Below, piece by piece: positions 52,194 to 61,109 of a stretch of 63,000 bases of DNA. The DNA comes from Adiantum capillus-veneris (taxonomy: Eukaryota; Streptophyta; Polypodiopsida; Polypodiales; Pteridaceae). Position 1 is the stretch's first letter. Each line of letters starts with the position of its first letter. The position numbers and the translations under genes were made by a program. The stretch is taken from NCBI GenBank assembly GCA_014529385.2, contig CM043964.1:131160920-131223919 (forward strand), in the 5' to 3' direction. The notes beneath the pieces were generated by a model. It searched no databases, was not told where the DNA came from, and saw only the letters and a list, made by a program, of their open reading frames with translations.

Positions 52194-52655
52194 TTGAAAT
52201 TGAAGGAGGATGATTGGGTGCTCTTACGTTTTGAGAAGACACGCCTAAGAAAGAAAAAGGGAAAGGAGAGGCTTTTGCCAAAGCTTAGTATGAGATACTA
52301 CGGACCTTTCCAGATTACTGAAAAGATAAATGATGTCTCCTTCCGATTGAAACTGCCAGATACTTGGAGGATTCACAGTGCATTCCATGTGAGTCTCTTG
52401 AAACCTTTTAAAGGTGATGTGCCTGATGATGGGGAGCCTGATGAGCAACTCGAAGTGGAAGAAAACGGGGAGATCCTTATTCTTGAACAGATTTTGGCAC
52501 ATAAGGATACGAAGAATAAAGGTAAATTCCGAAGGCGGTTCTTGTTGAAGTTCAAGAATTATCCTGCACTAGATGCGAAGTGGATGGAGGAGGAGGACCT
52601 AGCAGATACTCCTCAGATTGTGAAACTTTACCTCTATGCTTTTGGTTTAGCATAG
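52194..52655 (+). pseudogene. Ty3 integrase C-terminus with chromodomain
   Basis: An uninterrupted 153-codon frame: [36 protein letters not shown], then the chromodomain [39 protein letters not shown] and [11 protein letters not shown]. It ends with TAG at 52653. The 2684-3139 copy is nearly the same protein. It places the element in the chromovirus branch of Ty3. Confidence 0.92.
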
Positions 52656-53222
52656 TCTATTCCAAATGGAACCCAGAATTTGAGCTTGGCCACAGATCTG
52701 GTGTAGTGGGATGCACAAGAGGGGAGTCACTCCGCTCCTTTGTCAACAGATGCCTTGATTTTGATACTAAAGTCACTGATGTCTCTTTGAGCTTCAGGGA
52801 TACTGAGAGCTGACAGTATTCTGCTGGATGACTTTATGAAATGGAATTCTTGATTATGATAATGATTTGTTCTTGACTTCTTGTGAGTGCAGGAACTGAT
52901 AGACGAAATGACTGCAGCATTTTGGTCTACTTGATCTCGAATAGACATGGGTCCAATAGGGGTTAGTCAATTGTACATCGATGAGGTCCCGATTGGACCT
53001 AGATGTGATTGCTAGCTACATTGCCGATAAATCATGGTCTAAGATCCGAATGAATGTTGAATGTCATGTGATGTCCTGTGATGTCGTGTGATGTGACTGT
53101 CGATTTGGTACATGTGCTAGATGTGTCCCTAGTACATAGGTACTAACAGTAAGTGTCTGCTAAGACGGTTTATGGCTTTTGTCGGTTTTGCAGGCGTAAT
53201 CGTAGTCGATTACAATGCTTTC
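52656..53222 (+). other. Ty3 3' untranslated region
   Basis: Between the pol stop and the PPT. It matches 2147-2680 in inverse orientation (the other copy), so it is a conserved non-coding part of the family. No frame with a domain. Confidence 0.8.
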
Positions 53223-53234
53223 AAGAGTGGGGTA
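53196..53234 (+). promoter_or_regulatory. Palindrome and polypurine tract
   Basis: GTAATC-GTAGTC-GATTAC at 53196-53213, then AAGAGTGGGGTA (53223-53234) directly before the 3' LTR. The palindrome ends 22 nt from the LTR edge, the same spacing as at 2156-2173. Confidence 0.8.
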
Positions 53235-53800
53235 TGTCACAAAGTGATGACGTGGCGGACAACAAAAACCCTAATTTCTACCAGAAACCCTAAAAAACCT
53301 GCAAATCCTAATTTCTGCCACAAACCCTAATTTTCGGAAATCGCGGAGGTCTCTTTTTTTTTGTTTTTTTGGGGAAATTTTGAGCGACACAAATCTCTGG
53401 TTTTTGCTATGATTTGGGAGAAAGAGAGAGAAAAAGAGAACTTGCTTTTTATTGGCTCTCATTGAGAGAGAGAGAGAGAGAGAATCTGCTTTTGCTTTCA
53501 GGCTTTTGGGGCTCTGCTTTTGGGCATCCCTTCTAACCTTTAAATAAGTGGTGAGGGTCTCACTTCTCAGAGCATCTGGACGCAGAGTCTGAGAGTGAAA
53601 CCCTAGCCACTCTCATGTACTTTGATATGATTAATATAAAAAGAAATACCGAAAGGGGCGCCAGTCTTTGGAGCCAATATCTCTAGGCACGGTACTCCGC
53701 CAGGCCAGTGTACATCTATTGTGATCTGTGACTTGTTTTGAAGTGGTTATTTGGTGCTGTCGCGGTTGATTCTTGACTTGGAGTGTCCAAGTCTGTTACA
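53235..53800 (+). repeat. 3' LTR (566 bp)
   Basis: Matches the 5' LTR at 47306 closely over its whole length. Differences include point changes, the poly-G tract (T-rich here) and GA repeat number. Telo-box array 53266-53330, TATA-like TTTAAATA 53539-53546. Confidence 0.96.
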
Positions 53801-53805
53801 ATAAG
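53801..53805. repeat. Target-site duplication ATAAG (right)
   Basis: Matches 47301-47305. Confidence 0.95.
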
Positions 53806-54000
53806 CATCTGTAGATACCATCTATGTAGTCAGAATCAGTCTCTGCAGTAAAAGTGTATCGGGTATGCGTAGGTGTCTGTGCCAGTCGAGCTGTGTTGAA
53901 TTGGAATGAGACGGTAAACGTGAGGAGAGCATGATCTACTGCTACCCCAATAGTCCTGGGCCCGATTGTGAAGTTCTGAATAGAGGGTATGAAACTGGGC

Positions 54001-54050
54001 TGAGCCAAAACATAATTCAATGTGCTGAGCCAAAACATAATTCAATGTGC
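54001..54050. repeat. 25-bp tandem duplication
   Basis: TGAGCCAAAACATAATTCAA plus five more bases, repeated exactly twice, in the endonuclease coding region. Confidence 0.97.
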
Positions 54051-54592
54051 TGGCCCCATGTCTAGGAGGAAAACAAGTGAACCCACTCGACGCTGGAAAT
54101 CTCTGGAGGCCATTCAAGATGGCTAGTCCCCCAAATCTGTTAGATATCCGTATATCCAGTGTGCTCTTCATCTTGCGAACACTTGGCCAATCCTATATCA
54201 CTGACATCCAATTCTCTCAACATTTCCTCTGAGGTATCGTAGAAAGTTGTCTGAGACTGGCTCGTCTTGGCATTGAAGTCTCCCAAAAGATTGACATCTT
54301 CATCCTTAGAGAACTCCCATATGTCCTCATCCAATATCATGTAGGGTGACTCTCCCTTGGGTGATGCATAATGAGATGTGCTGGGGGAAAAATAACATAT
54401 TGCAATGTAGAGTGGCCTCCTTGTCTCCGCTCTCACTTTGACCCACATATATCTGGCTTGCTCATCCCTCCGAACAATACGAATAAGGGGTTCCAGCTCC
54501 TCCCTGAATAGGAGTGCCACACCTCCTGACCCCCGTCCTATGCGTTGATCTCACTTCTTGCCTACAAATAGTCTCCCAATGGTATCCCGTCA

Positions 54593-54600
54593 CTCTAGGT
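54593..54600. repeat. Target-site duplication CTCTAGGT (left)
   Basis: Eight bp, repeated exactly at 55123-55130 on the other side of the MITE. Confidence 0.93.
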
Positions 54601-55122
54601 CATAGTTACATGGGACGGTGGGTCGGGGACGGGGGCGGGGACGGGGACGGGGACGGGGACAGGGACGGGACGGCAAAAGTTAGGAAACGGGGAGGGGGGT
54701 TGAAACGGCCAAAAAGAAAAGCAGAGTTTTTTGGGCATTTTTTGACCTACACACATGCCACACACATAGAGCATCACTTTGACCACAAATTTATACTAAA
54801 TTAGACCAAAGAACATGAGTCATATAGACGCAAATGTGCTAATAGAACATCGAGAAATGAGGACCCAAAGGGTGGCTTTTATACCCACTGGGCCCTTTGG
54901 GGTGCTTCAAAGTTCAAACTTATGGCTATTGGAGAGGAACTAGCCACTAGAAATGATGAGTTTTTCAAATTTAAAAAAAAAGTCCCTTGCCGTTCCTTGC
55001 CGTCCCCTGTCGTCCCCGGGACGTTTTGCCTGCATTCCCACTTGGCAAGCCATTTGCTGTTCGTCCCCACCCGTCCTCGTCCCGGAACCGAGGCTCCGTC
55101 CCCTCCATCCTCTGTAACTATG
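54601..55122. mobile_element. hAT-like MITE (522 bp)
   Basis: Flanked by the 8-bp duplication CTCTAGGT, the size typical of hAT elements. The ends are inverted: CATAGTTACATGGGACGG at 54601 and the reverse complement of the right end, CATAGTTACAGAGGATGG. Subterminal regions carry repeated GGGGACGG on the left (54618-54673) and CCGTCCC-type words on the right (55000-55105), inverted with respect to each other. Such subterminal repeats bind transposase in hAT elements. No transposase is encoded; the Pro-Val repeat frame across the left repeats is an artefact. Confidence 0.9.
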
Positions 55123-55130
55123 CTCTAGGT
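55123..55130. repeat. Target-site duplication CTCTAGGT (right)
   Basis: Matches 54593-54600. Confidence 0.93.
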
Positions 55131-55279
55131 AATGTGCTGCCAGGAGTCTGATATGTTTCCGAGTAAAAAATAATGTCTCTTGCCGTAAAGTTGTCTTCAA
55201 ATGCACCTACGTCTAGCTTCAATGATCCGTTACAATTCCATGCTGCCATTTTAAGGTTGGTCCCATAGGTCTCGCACCG

Positions 55280-56433
55280 TCATGCGATGCGTTTTTCCAA
55301 AACCATGACTCTCCCTCCGCTATAGAAAGCAGTTTTTCCTTTCTCCCTCGTTGCCTTGATCTCTGGCATTAGCTCTTGCATGTGCGCTACTTGTGTTAGA
55401 GTGAGGTCATCACCCAAAAATATGCCAATTTTCTTGAGTGTTGGTCTCTTCTTCAGGAATTCCTTCCTAGCTTCTAGTGTAGGGAAATGTATAATGAGTG
55501 CTCTTTCCTTAGGCCTTCCTTTCTCATCACTTCCCTTCTTGCCAACTCTCCAAGCACTTTTGTGTGTGGGTTCAGAAATACCCATGTGCTTCAAGAGCTC
55601 TTGCCTTCTTCTTCTATTTTTCCAGTGTCTTTGAGACCTGTAACACGCACATGAAGGGCTCTAATCTTTCTCTTTTGCTCCTCCTCAATTGTCATAGTGA
55701 TGATAGTCGATGTCGGTGTGGCTTCTTGCATCTTATCTTTTCCTTTCTTTACGTCCTCGATCCACTTTTCAGCTTTATCAAGCTTCTCTTGTGTTTTGAA
55801 TAGGTACTCCGCCCATGAAGAGGTGGTTCGTGGCTTTTTCTCTTCCTCCTCTCATAGAGTTTTCACCTGCTCCTTAATGCTTTCGAGCTCCTTGATCATT
55901 GAGGGTTGATTTTCTGCCTCCTTTGCGGGGGTATTTTTGCAAGCTACAAGGCCTCCCTTAATTGCTTCAATCACTGCATCCTTTTCGTTCATGCGTTCTT
56001 CCATTTTTTATTTCCAGGATTCAAACATAGCAAGTGCATCCTCTAAACTTTTCTGCATCATACATTCCATTACATTCACTTCTGCCCTCACAATTGTATG
56101 CATTTTGGCCTTCAATGATGTGTACATCTCGTCACGCTTACTAAGCATCTCTTTGTCCAATTCTTTCCTCATATCTGCATACATAGCTTTTTTGTAAGTT
56201 TCGGCATTTTCATACATCTCTTTTTCAATGTCACCCCTCAAGAGGCTTAGCTCCGCCTTGATTATCACCTGTACTTGGTCATACATTAAGTCATCTTTGA
56301 CTCTAGACAGTTTCTCTGCTCTCACAGAACCTGGCGATAGTGTGCTCTCTCGAAACCTCCACCTAAATCTTGCTTTCGATTTAGGCGGGGTTTCATAAAT
56401 GCTGTCATCCCCGACATCGACTCGTTGGTCCAT
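55280..56433 (-). pseudogene. LINE 2 ORF1
   Basis: Start MDQRVDVGDDSIYETPPKSK at 56433; the frame to 56008 ends in the AEVNVMECMMQKSLEDALAM helix. A stop and shifts follow. The coiled coil and linker lie in 55640-56000, and the RRM-like/C-terminal part in 55280-55594: THKSAWRVGKKGSDEKG, ERALIIHFPTLEARKEFLKK, GIFLGDDLTLTQVAHMQEL, ending LEKRIA with TGA. Domain order as in LINE 1 and LINE 3. Roughly 380 codons in the unbroken form. Confidence 0.83.
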
Positions 56434-56836
56434 CCTCAATCACCCGAACAATTCCTTGCGATGGAATCGCCTGGGCCTGTAAAGATGTGCTATAGGTGCT
56501 AAGGTACTGCTGTCCTGAATGTCCTGACGTTGAAATTGAAGCTTCTGCTGGCTGAATACTACCGAGGGCGAAGACTAAAATACCGTGATAGTGTGCTCTC
56601 TTGAAACCTCCGCCTAAATGTCGTTTTCGATTTAGGCGGGGTTTCATAAATGCTGCCATCCCCAACATCGACTGATTGGTCCATCCTTGATCACCCGAAC
56701 AATTCCTCGCGATGTGATCGCCTGGGCCTGTGAAGATGTGCTATAGGTGCTAAGGTACTGCTGTCCTGAGGTTGAAACTGAAGCTTCTGCTGGCTGAATA
56801 CTACTGAGGGCGGAGACTAGAGTACTGCAAGTTGAA
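56337..56836. repeat. 250-bp tandem duplication across ORF1 start and 5' UTR
   Basis: GATAGTGTGCTCTC begins at 56337 and 56587. The copies match through the ORF1 start region, TTAGGCGGGGTTTCATAAAT and GCTATAGGTGCTAAGGTACTGC. The second, upstream copy could act as a repeated 5' UTR unit, as with monomers of mouse L1 (analogy only). Confidence 0.93.
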
Positions 56837-57244
56837 TGGCTGAGTGCAGAATACTGAGGCTGGGCACTCGCGATGGCAGCTGGCTGCTGGCTGGCTGCAA
56901 AACACAGGCGTGTGACTGCTGTCCTGAAGTCTTATTTGCAAAACGCAGATTGCTGTGGGTTAGCGCTGGTTGTTTTGCTCCAGCTCTCTGCATGTATGAG
57001 CTCCACCTGTTGCAACCCCCAGCGACGACCGTCTGTACCAGCTGTTCCTATAGTTTTGTCTTTCTTGTGTGGGCCTGCCTAGGGTTTCTGCTCGCTGCCG
57101 TGTACCCCCTGCAGCAGCACGATCGGACCTGCTGCTCGTGACCTGCTGGAGGGCAGCCCGCTATGCCATCAGCAGCAGTTCGCACAGCATTACATCAGCA
57201 GTTTGCCACAGCATTGCATCACAGCAGTTCGCCATCAGCAGTTC

Positions 57245-57246
<2 letters not shown>
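56837..57246 (-). promoter_or_regulatory. LINE 2 distal 5' untranslated region
   Basis: No gene. GC-richer than the body, with GCTGCTG/CTGGCTG words and repeated CAGCAGTTCGCCA-type words at 57165-57245. It is not similar to the 5' regions of LINE 1 or LINE 3. Confidence 0.55.

Positions 57247-57338
<92 letters not shown>
57247..57338. repeat. (GA)46 microsatellite
   Basis: Pure GA tract between the 5' end of LINE 2 and the 3' tail of LINE 3. Confidence 0.97.
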
Positions 57339-57341
<3 letters not shown>

Positions 57342-57516
57342 GAAATGAAATGATATATTAACGTCTTCAAAAGGCCAAAATGACCTATGAGACCATCAGA
57401 TACAAAGTGGTGAATCTAATACAATGTCTGAAGTACAAGTACAAAAAGTACTGAAAGTAAAAATGAAAACTGAAATGAAGTGTGAAATGTGAGATGTGAA
57501 AATGTAGAATAGGCCC

Positions 57517-60219
57517 TCAATGACAATCTGGGTGTCGTGCTAGAATGCCTCTGATCCTCTGTTGGAGTCTCCGTCGATGTAGTGTGCTCCTATGTCTCGG
57601 TTGTGGTCGTCTCGATCTCCCGAGCTCAATCGCCCTGTCAATGAGGGTGCCTCTGGTATGAATGCGGGTACAACCCTGTGCTGGTGGTTGGTCTCTTGGC
57701 TCCCTCGATCCAAAGAAATCTGTGATCTGTCTCTGCGACTGTCGTACTCCATGTCTCCCCAACAGACTGTCTCTATGTTGGTGTAGCTCAAGTAGATATA
57801 AGCCAAGGCATCTCTGGTCCTGATACCTCATGACTCTATCTAGGGGTCCAAAACCCTCCCTGAATAAGCAATGGAAGCGCCCTCGTATCTCATAATACAC
57901 AGTGCAATGGCATATGTAGTGTAGCTCTGTCTCTGGATCTCTACCGCATAGTTGACATATCCTAGACTCTGGTGGTATCCCTCTGAATCTAGCCGTCTCA
58001 ATCTCCAGCTGGTGTGAGGATGTGCGAATCTGACCAATAGCACATCGCAGACCATGAGATAAATGAGTGTCCATGTAGTTCGGACGAGTCACAAACCCAT
58101 CCCCTGAAAGTTGGAGAAGGTGCTCTTTGTAGAAAGCCATCTTCGTGCCCAACTCCTGTATCGGCTCTACCCATGTCCTCCTGGTGTCCAACTGTATAAG
58201 ATCTTGACGAATGAGTCTAGTGATCTCCGTCTGTGTGACTGGCAGGGAGGGTGCATCCAGGGAATACTGAAAGGGAGGCAATCTATCGATGTTGAGACCA
58301 TGCCTTTGAAACCATGAGGTCATCTGTGCATACACCCATGATGCATCTCCCTGCATCGCTAACTGTCTAGAGGACTCAAGAGCCAATCTAGTATATCTGC
58401 CTCTATGTGTATCCCGTAGACTGTGCATAAAGGACACTGATCTGGTAAGAGCCTCAATCTCTATAGGAGGGGCGGCTACCTCCGCTCGAATAATCGCATG
58501 TGGTACGGAGGCCTTGACTCTAATCATCCGGGATATCATAATTACCAAGGGTCTCCTCCAACTGTCATGATTCACAGATGGTCCCCAAACTTGGACCCCA
58601 TAAAGCATAGCTGAAGCAACCAAAGTATCAAAGAGCCATAGTTTTGTTCGTGGTTCTTGAAACTGAACCTGCGAACACATCCTCTCTAGCCCTCCTAACA
58701 CCGCATAGGCTCTGGATAGTCTAGTCTCTGTTGCTCTCCTCAGGGTAAACCTCGGTCCCGTGAATACCACCCCCAGATATGTATATTCATCTGTGTACTC
58801 CATAACGTCCTGGCCATATACGAGTGTAGGTGCCGATCTCTTGACCCACTGTGGTGTGGTGTTAAACACCATAACCTTGGTTTTACCAAGGTTCACAGAC
58901 AGTCCACTATCCTCTGCAAAGTTGTGCAATGCATCCAAATGTCTTTGCATGTCCTCTGGCGACTCTGACATTAACACAATATCATCCGCATATAATAATA
59001 AAGGGATCCATGTCCTTGCCAGCTGAGCGCCTCTGTCACCCTCTGTGTCAATGTAGTCAGAGACCTCATCTACATACATACCAAAAAGTGTAGGGGACAA
59101 AGGACACCCCTGTTTCACTCCAATAGTGGAATGAACAATGTCAAAAATCCCCTCAGGAGTGCGTACCTGGCCAGTCACTGAGCTGTATAAAGCCATGATC
59201 CCCCATATGATCTCTGTGGGTACTCCCAACTCCAGTAGCCTGTGCGTCAATCTGGCCCTTGGCACTGTGTCAAATGCCTTGCGGATGTCCACAAAGCAAC
59301 AATACATCCGTCTCCCATGTGCCCGACCCTCCTCAATAATGGCTCTGAGTGTAAGAATATGGTCCAAAGTGGAGAAACCCCTCCTGAATCCAGCCTGACC
59401 TGCTGCTCGTATGCCCTCATTTTCTGCCCATTTACTCAGTTGTTGTTCAAGAATGGATGCATACAACCGTGCCAATGTGTGCCCTATCATAATAGTACGG
59501 TAGTTCCCTGGTACCGTGGGGTCCCCTGCCTTGAAAAGAGGTACAATAGTAGATAATCTCCAGGACTCGGGTAGTCCATCACACATGACACGGTTAAACA
59601 ACCGCGCAAGAACCTCTGACAGTAAATCTCTAGCATGTATCAAGTGCTCTGCCACCAAACCATCATGATCATATGCTCTCCTAGTCCTCATCCTGTCAAT
59701 GGCGTTCTTCACCATCTCAGTGGTAAAGAAGGTACTAGTGGCTGGACATGGCTCTAGAGGGTATGGTAATGGTGGTTGCCCGGGTACTGTATATAATGAT
59801 GCTGCATATTGACCCCAAATCTCGGGAGAGGTAATCACTGGAGGAGGTGAGTGCTCATGGAAGAGACGCCAGACCTCACTTGAATCTCGGCTCAAAAAGA
59901 GCTGATACAAATCACGTTCCATCTGGGCTAAAAAGACCCGCTTCTTCCGTCGCACTAAACGCCGAAGGGCAATCCGAAACTGTCTATATGTAATGACTCC
60001 AAGTATAAGCTCGCTCTGAATCTGAACTCTCATCTCTCTGCACTCCTCATCATACCAACTATTCTGAGGCATGTTCCCAGAATGTCTTCTCTGATCTGGT
60101 TGAGTGTGTGGGTATGCCTCTGCTGCTGCCCCATGCAAAATCTCCGTCAATAAAGTGGTGATCTCCTCTACTGTATATACAGGCTCGGCTGCCCCCATCC
60201 GTCTGTAAATCTCTTCCAC
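57517..60219 (-). CDS. LINE 3 ORF2: reverse transcriptase, zinc finger, PIP box
   Basis: An uninterrupted 900-codon frame, the longest in the window. Reverse transcriptase, residues about 160-450: RAYDHDGLVAEHL, GNYRTIMIGHTLARLY, GQAGFRRGFSTLDHI, FVDIRKAFDTVPR (first catalytic Asp), GVKQGCPLSPTLFGMYVDE, YADDIVL (Asp pair at 411-412) and GLSVNLGKTKVMVF. A connector (450-750) follows, then the finger CQLC...HYICHC (C755, C758, H767, C772). QRQITDFF at 829-836 (57712-57735) fits the PIP-box consensus exactly. The tail is Arg-rich. The enzyme would perform target-primed reverse transcription in the nucleus. The endonuclease lies upstream in another frame, so the ATG at 60219 is internal, not the true start. 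Confidence 0.92.
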   Translation of the reverse strand: MEEIYRRMGAAEPVYTVEEITTLLTEILHGAAAEAYPHTQPDQRRHSGNMPQNSWYDEECREMRVQIQSELILGVITYRQFRIALRRLVRRKKRVFLAQMERDLYQLFLSRDSSEVWRLFHEHSPPPVITSPEIWGQYAASLYTVPGQPPLPYPLEPCPATSTFFTTEMVKNAIDRMRTRRAYDHDGLVAEHLIHARDLLSEVLARLFNRVMCDGLPESWRLSTIVPLFKAGDPTVPGNYRTIMIGHTLARLYASILEQQLSKWAENEGIRAAGQAGFRRGFSTLDHILTLRAIIEEGRAHGRRMYCCFVDIRKAFDTVPRARLTHRLLELGVPTEIIWGIMALYSSVTGQVRTPEGIFDIVHSTIGVKQGCPLSPTLFGMYVDEVSDYIDTEGDRGAQLARTWIPLLLYADDIVLMSESPEDMQRHLDALHNFAEDSGLSVNLGKTKVMVFNTTPQWVKRSAPTLVYGQDVMEYTDEYTYLGVVFTGPRFTLRRATETRLSRAYAVLGGLERMCSQVQFQEPRTKLWLFDTLVASAMLYGVQVWGPSVNHDSWRRPLVIMISRMIRVKASVPHAIIRAEVAAPPIEIEALTRSVSFMHSLRDTHRGRYTRLALESSRQLAMQGDASWVYAQMTSWFQRHGLNIDRLPPFQYSLDAPSLPVTQTEITRLIRQDLIQLDTRRTWVEPIQELGTKMAFYKEHLLQLSGDGFVTRPNYMDTHLSHGLRCAIGQIRTSSHQLEIETARFRGIPPESRICQLCGRDPETELHYICHCTVYYEIRGRFHCLFREGFGPLDRVMRYQDQRCLGLYLLELHQHRDSLLGRHGVRQSQRQITDFFGSREPRDQPPAQGCTRIHTRGTLIDRAIELGRSRRPQPRHRSTLHRRRLQQRIRGILARHPDCH

Positions 60220-61086
60220 ATAGACTGAATCCGTCTCTGGTGTAAAAGTATACCGTGTGTGTGCAATCCTTCGTGGTGTCTGAGAGACACTATACTGGAA
60301 AGAGTCAGGAGAGCATGGTCCACTGCTACTCCAACAGGCCTAGGGCCCACACTGAGATCTTGAATATGAGAGATGAAGCTCGGTGAAGTCATGACATAGT
60401 CCACTGTACTGGCCCCATGTCTGTGTGGAAAGCATGTGAATCCCCCAGACGAAGGAAAAATCTCTAGACCATTAAGTATGGCCAGACCATGCGTAGTTGT
60501 CATCTCCATGAGATATCTCCCATACTCTGTGTGCTCTTTATCCTGTGAGTGTCTGTCAAGTCCCATCTCCGATATATCCATCTCTCTAAGCATCTCCTCC
60601 GAGGTATCATAAAATACCGTTTGGGAGTTGGCCGTCCTAGCATTAAAGTCTCCCAAGAGAATGATATCTCCATCTCTAGAGAACTCCCATATGTCAGCAT
60701 CAAGTATAGAGAAAGGGGATTGCCTCTAGGTGAGGTATAGACTGATGTGCTAGGGGGAAAGTAACATATAGCAATGTATAAGAATCTGCCTGTCTCAGCT
60801 CTCAGTCTCACCACATGTATCTCGCCTGGTCATCTCTCCGGACAATCTGTAATAGGGCTGCAACTCTTCCTTGAATAAGACTGCTACCCTCCTGAACCTC
60901 GACTTCCATGCTGGGATCTAGCGTCTGGCCACAAGCTGTCTCCCATAAATAGCCAGTCACACTTGGCATCAACTGTCCAGATTTTTGATGCGTCTCCGAG
61001 TAAAAGACAATGTCTCTATTTCTGAAGCTATCTTCAAAGGCACCCACATCCAACCGATATGATCCATTACAATTCCATGCCGCCAT
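60168..61086 (-). pseudogene. LINE 3 ORF2, endonuclease part
   Basis: True ORF2 start MAAWNCNGSYRLDVGAFEDS at ATG 61084-61086, then DIVFYSETHQKS (catalytic Glu), QARYMW, a frame break near 60810, LYIAICYFPPSTS, another break, then GDFNARTANSQTVF (catalytic Asp and Asn), ASTVDYVMTS and VAVDHALLTL (final Asp-His). It is a complete APE-type nuclease in order, but needs two or three frame corrections, including one near 60250-60310 before the reverse-transcriptase frame. This copy is therefore probably inactive, though little damaged. Confidence 0.87.
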
Positions 61087-61109
61087 CCGGTAGTGTGGTC
61101 CCATATGTC

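Larger units (their letters stand above)
47306..53800 (+). mobile_element. Full-length Ty3 chromovirus (6.5 kb) nested in LINE 2
   Basis: Complete structure: target duplication, 5' LTR 47306-47869, PBS 47871-47882, gag, protease, reverse transcriptase, RNase H, integrase, chromodomain, PPT 53223-53234, 3' LTR 53235-53800, target duplication. The LTRs are closely similar, so insertion is relatively young compared with the other Ty3 remnants here. However, gag and pol contain many stops and frameshifts, so it is not autonomous. Confidence 0.97.
53806..55249 (-). pseudogene. LINE 2 ORF2, endonuclease part
   Basis: Starts MAAWNCNGS at ATG 55247-55249, 30 nt after the ORF1 stop. The reading continues (GAFEDNF-type, YSETYQ) to the MITE insertion at 55122. 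Beyond the MITE: RAETRRPLYIAICYFSPST, VNLLGDFNAKTSQSQ (54140-54520), then GLAILNGLQRF. The block expected to read STVDYV is disrupted by a 25-bp tandem duplication (54001-54050). VAVDHALLTF (53796-54038) is the final endonuclease motif. The coding sequence continues at 47300 beyond the Ty3 element. Confidence 0.85.

Noticed and set aside
54595-54786. Pro-Val repeat protein
   Set aside because: Translation of the GGGGAC subterminal repeats of the MITE.
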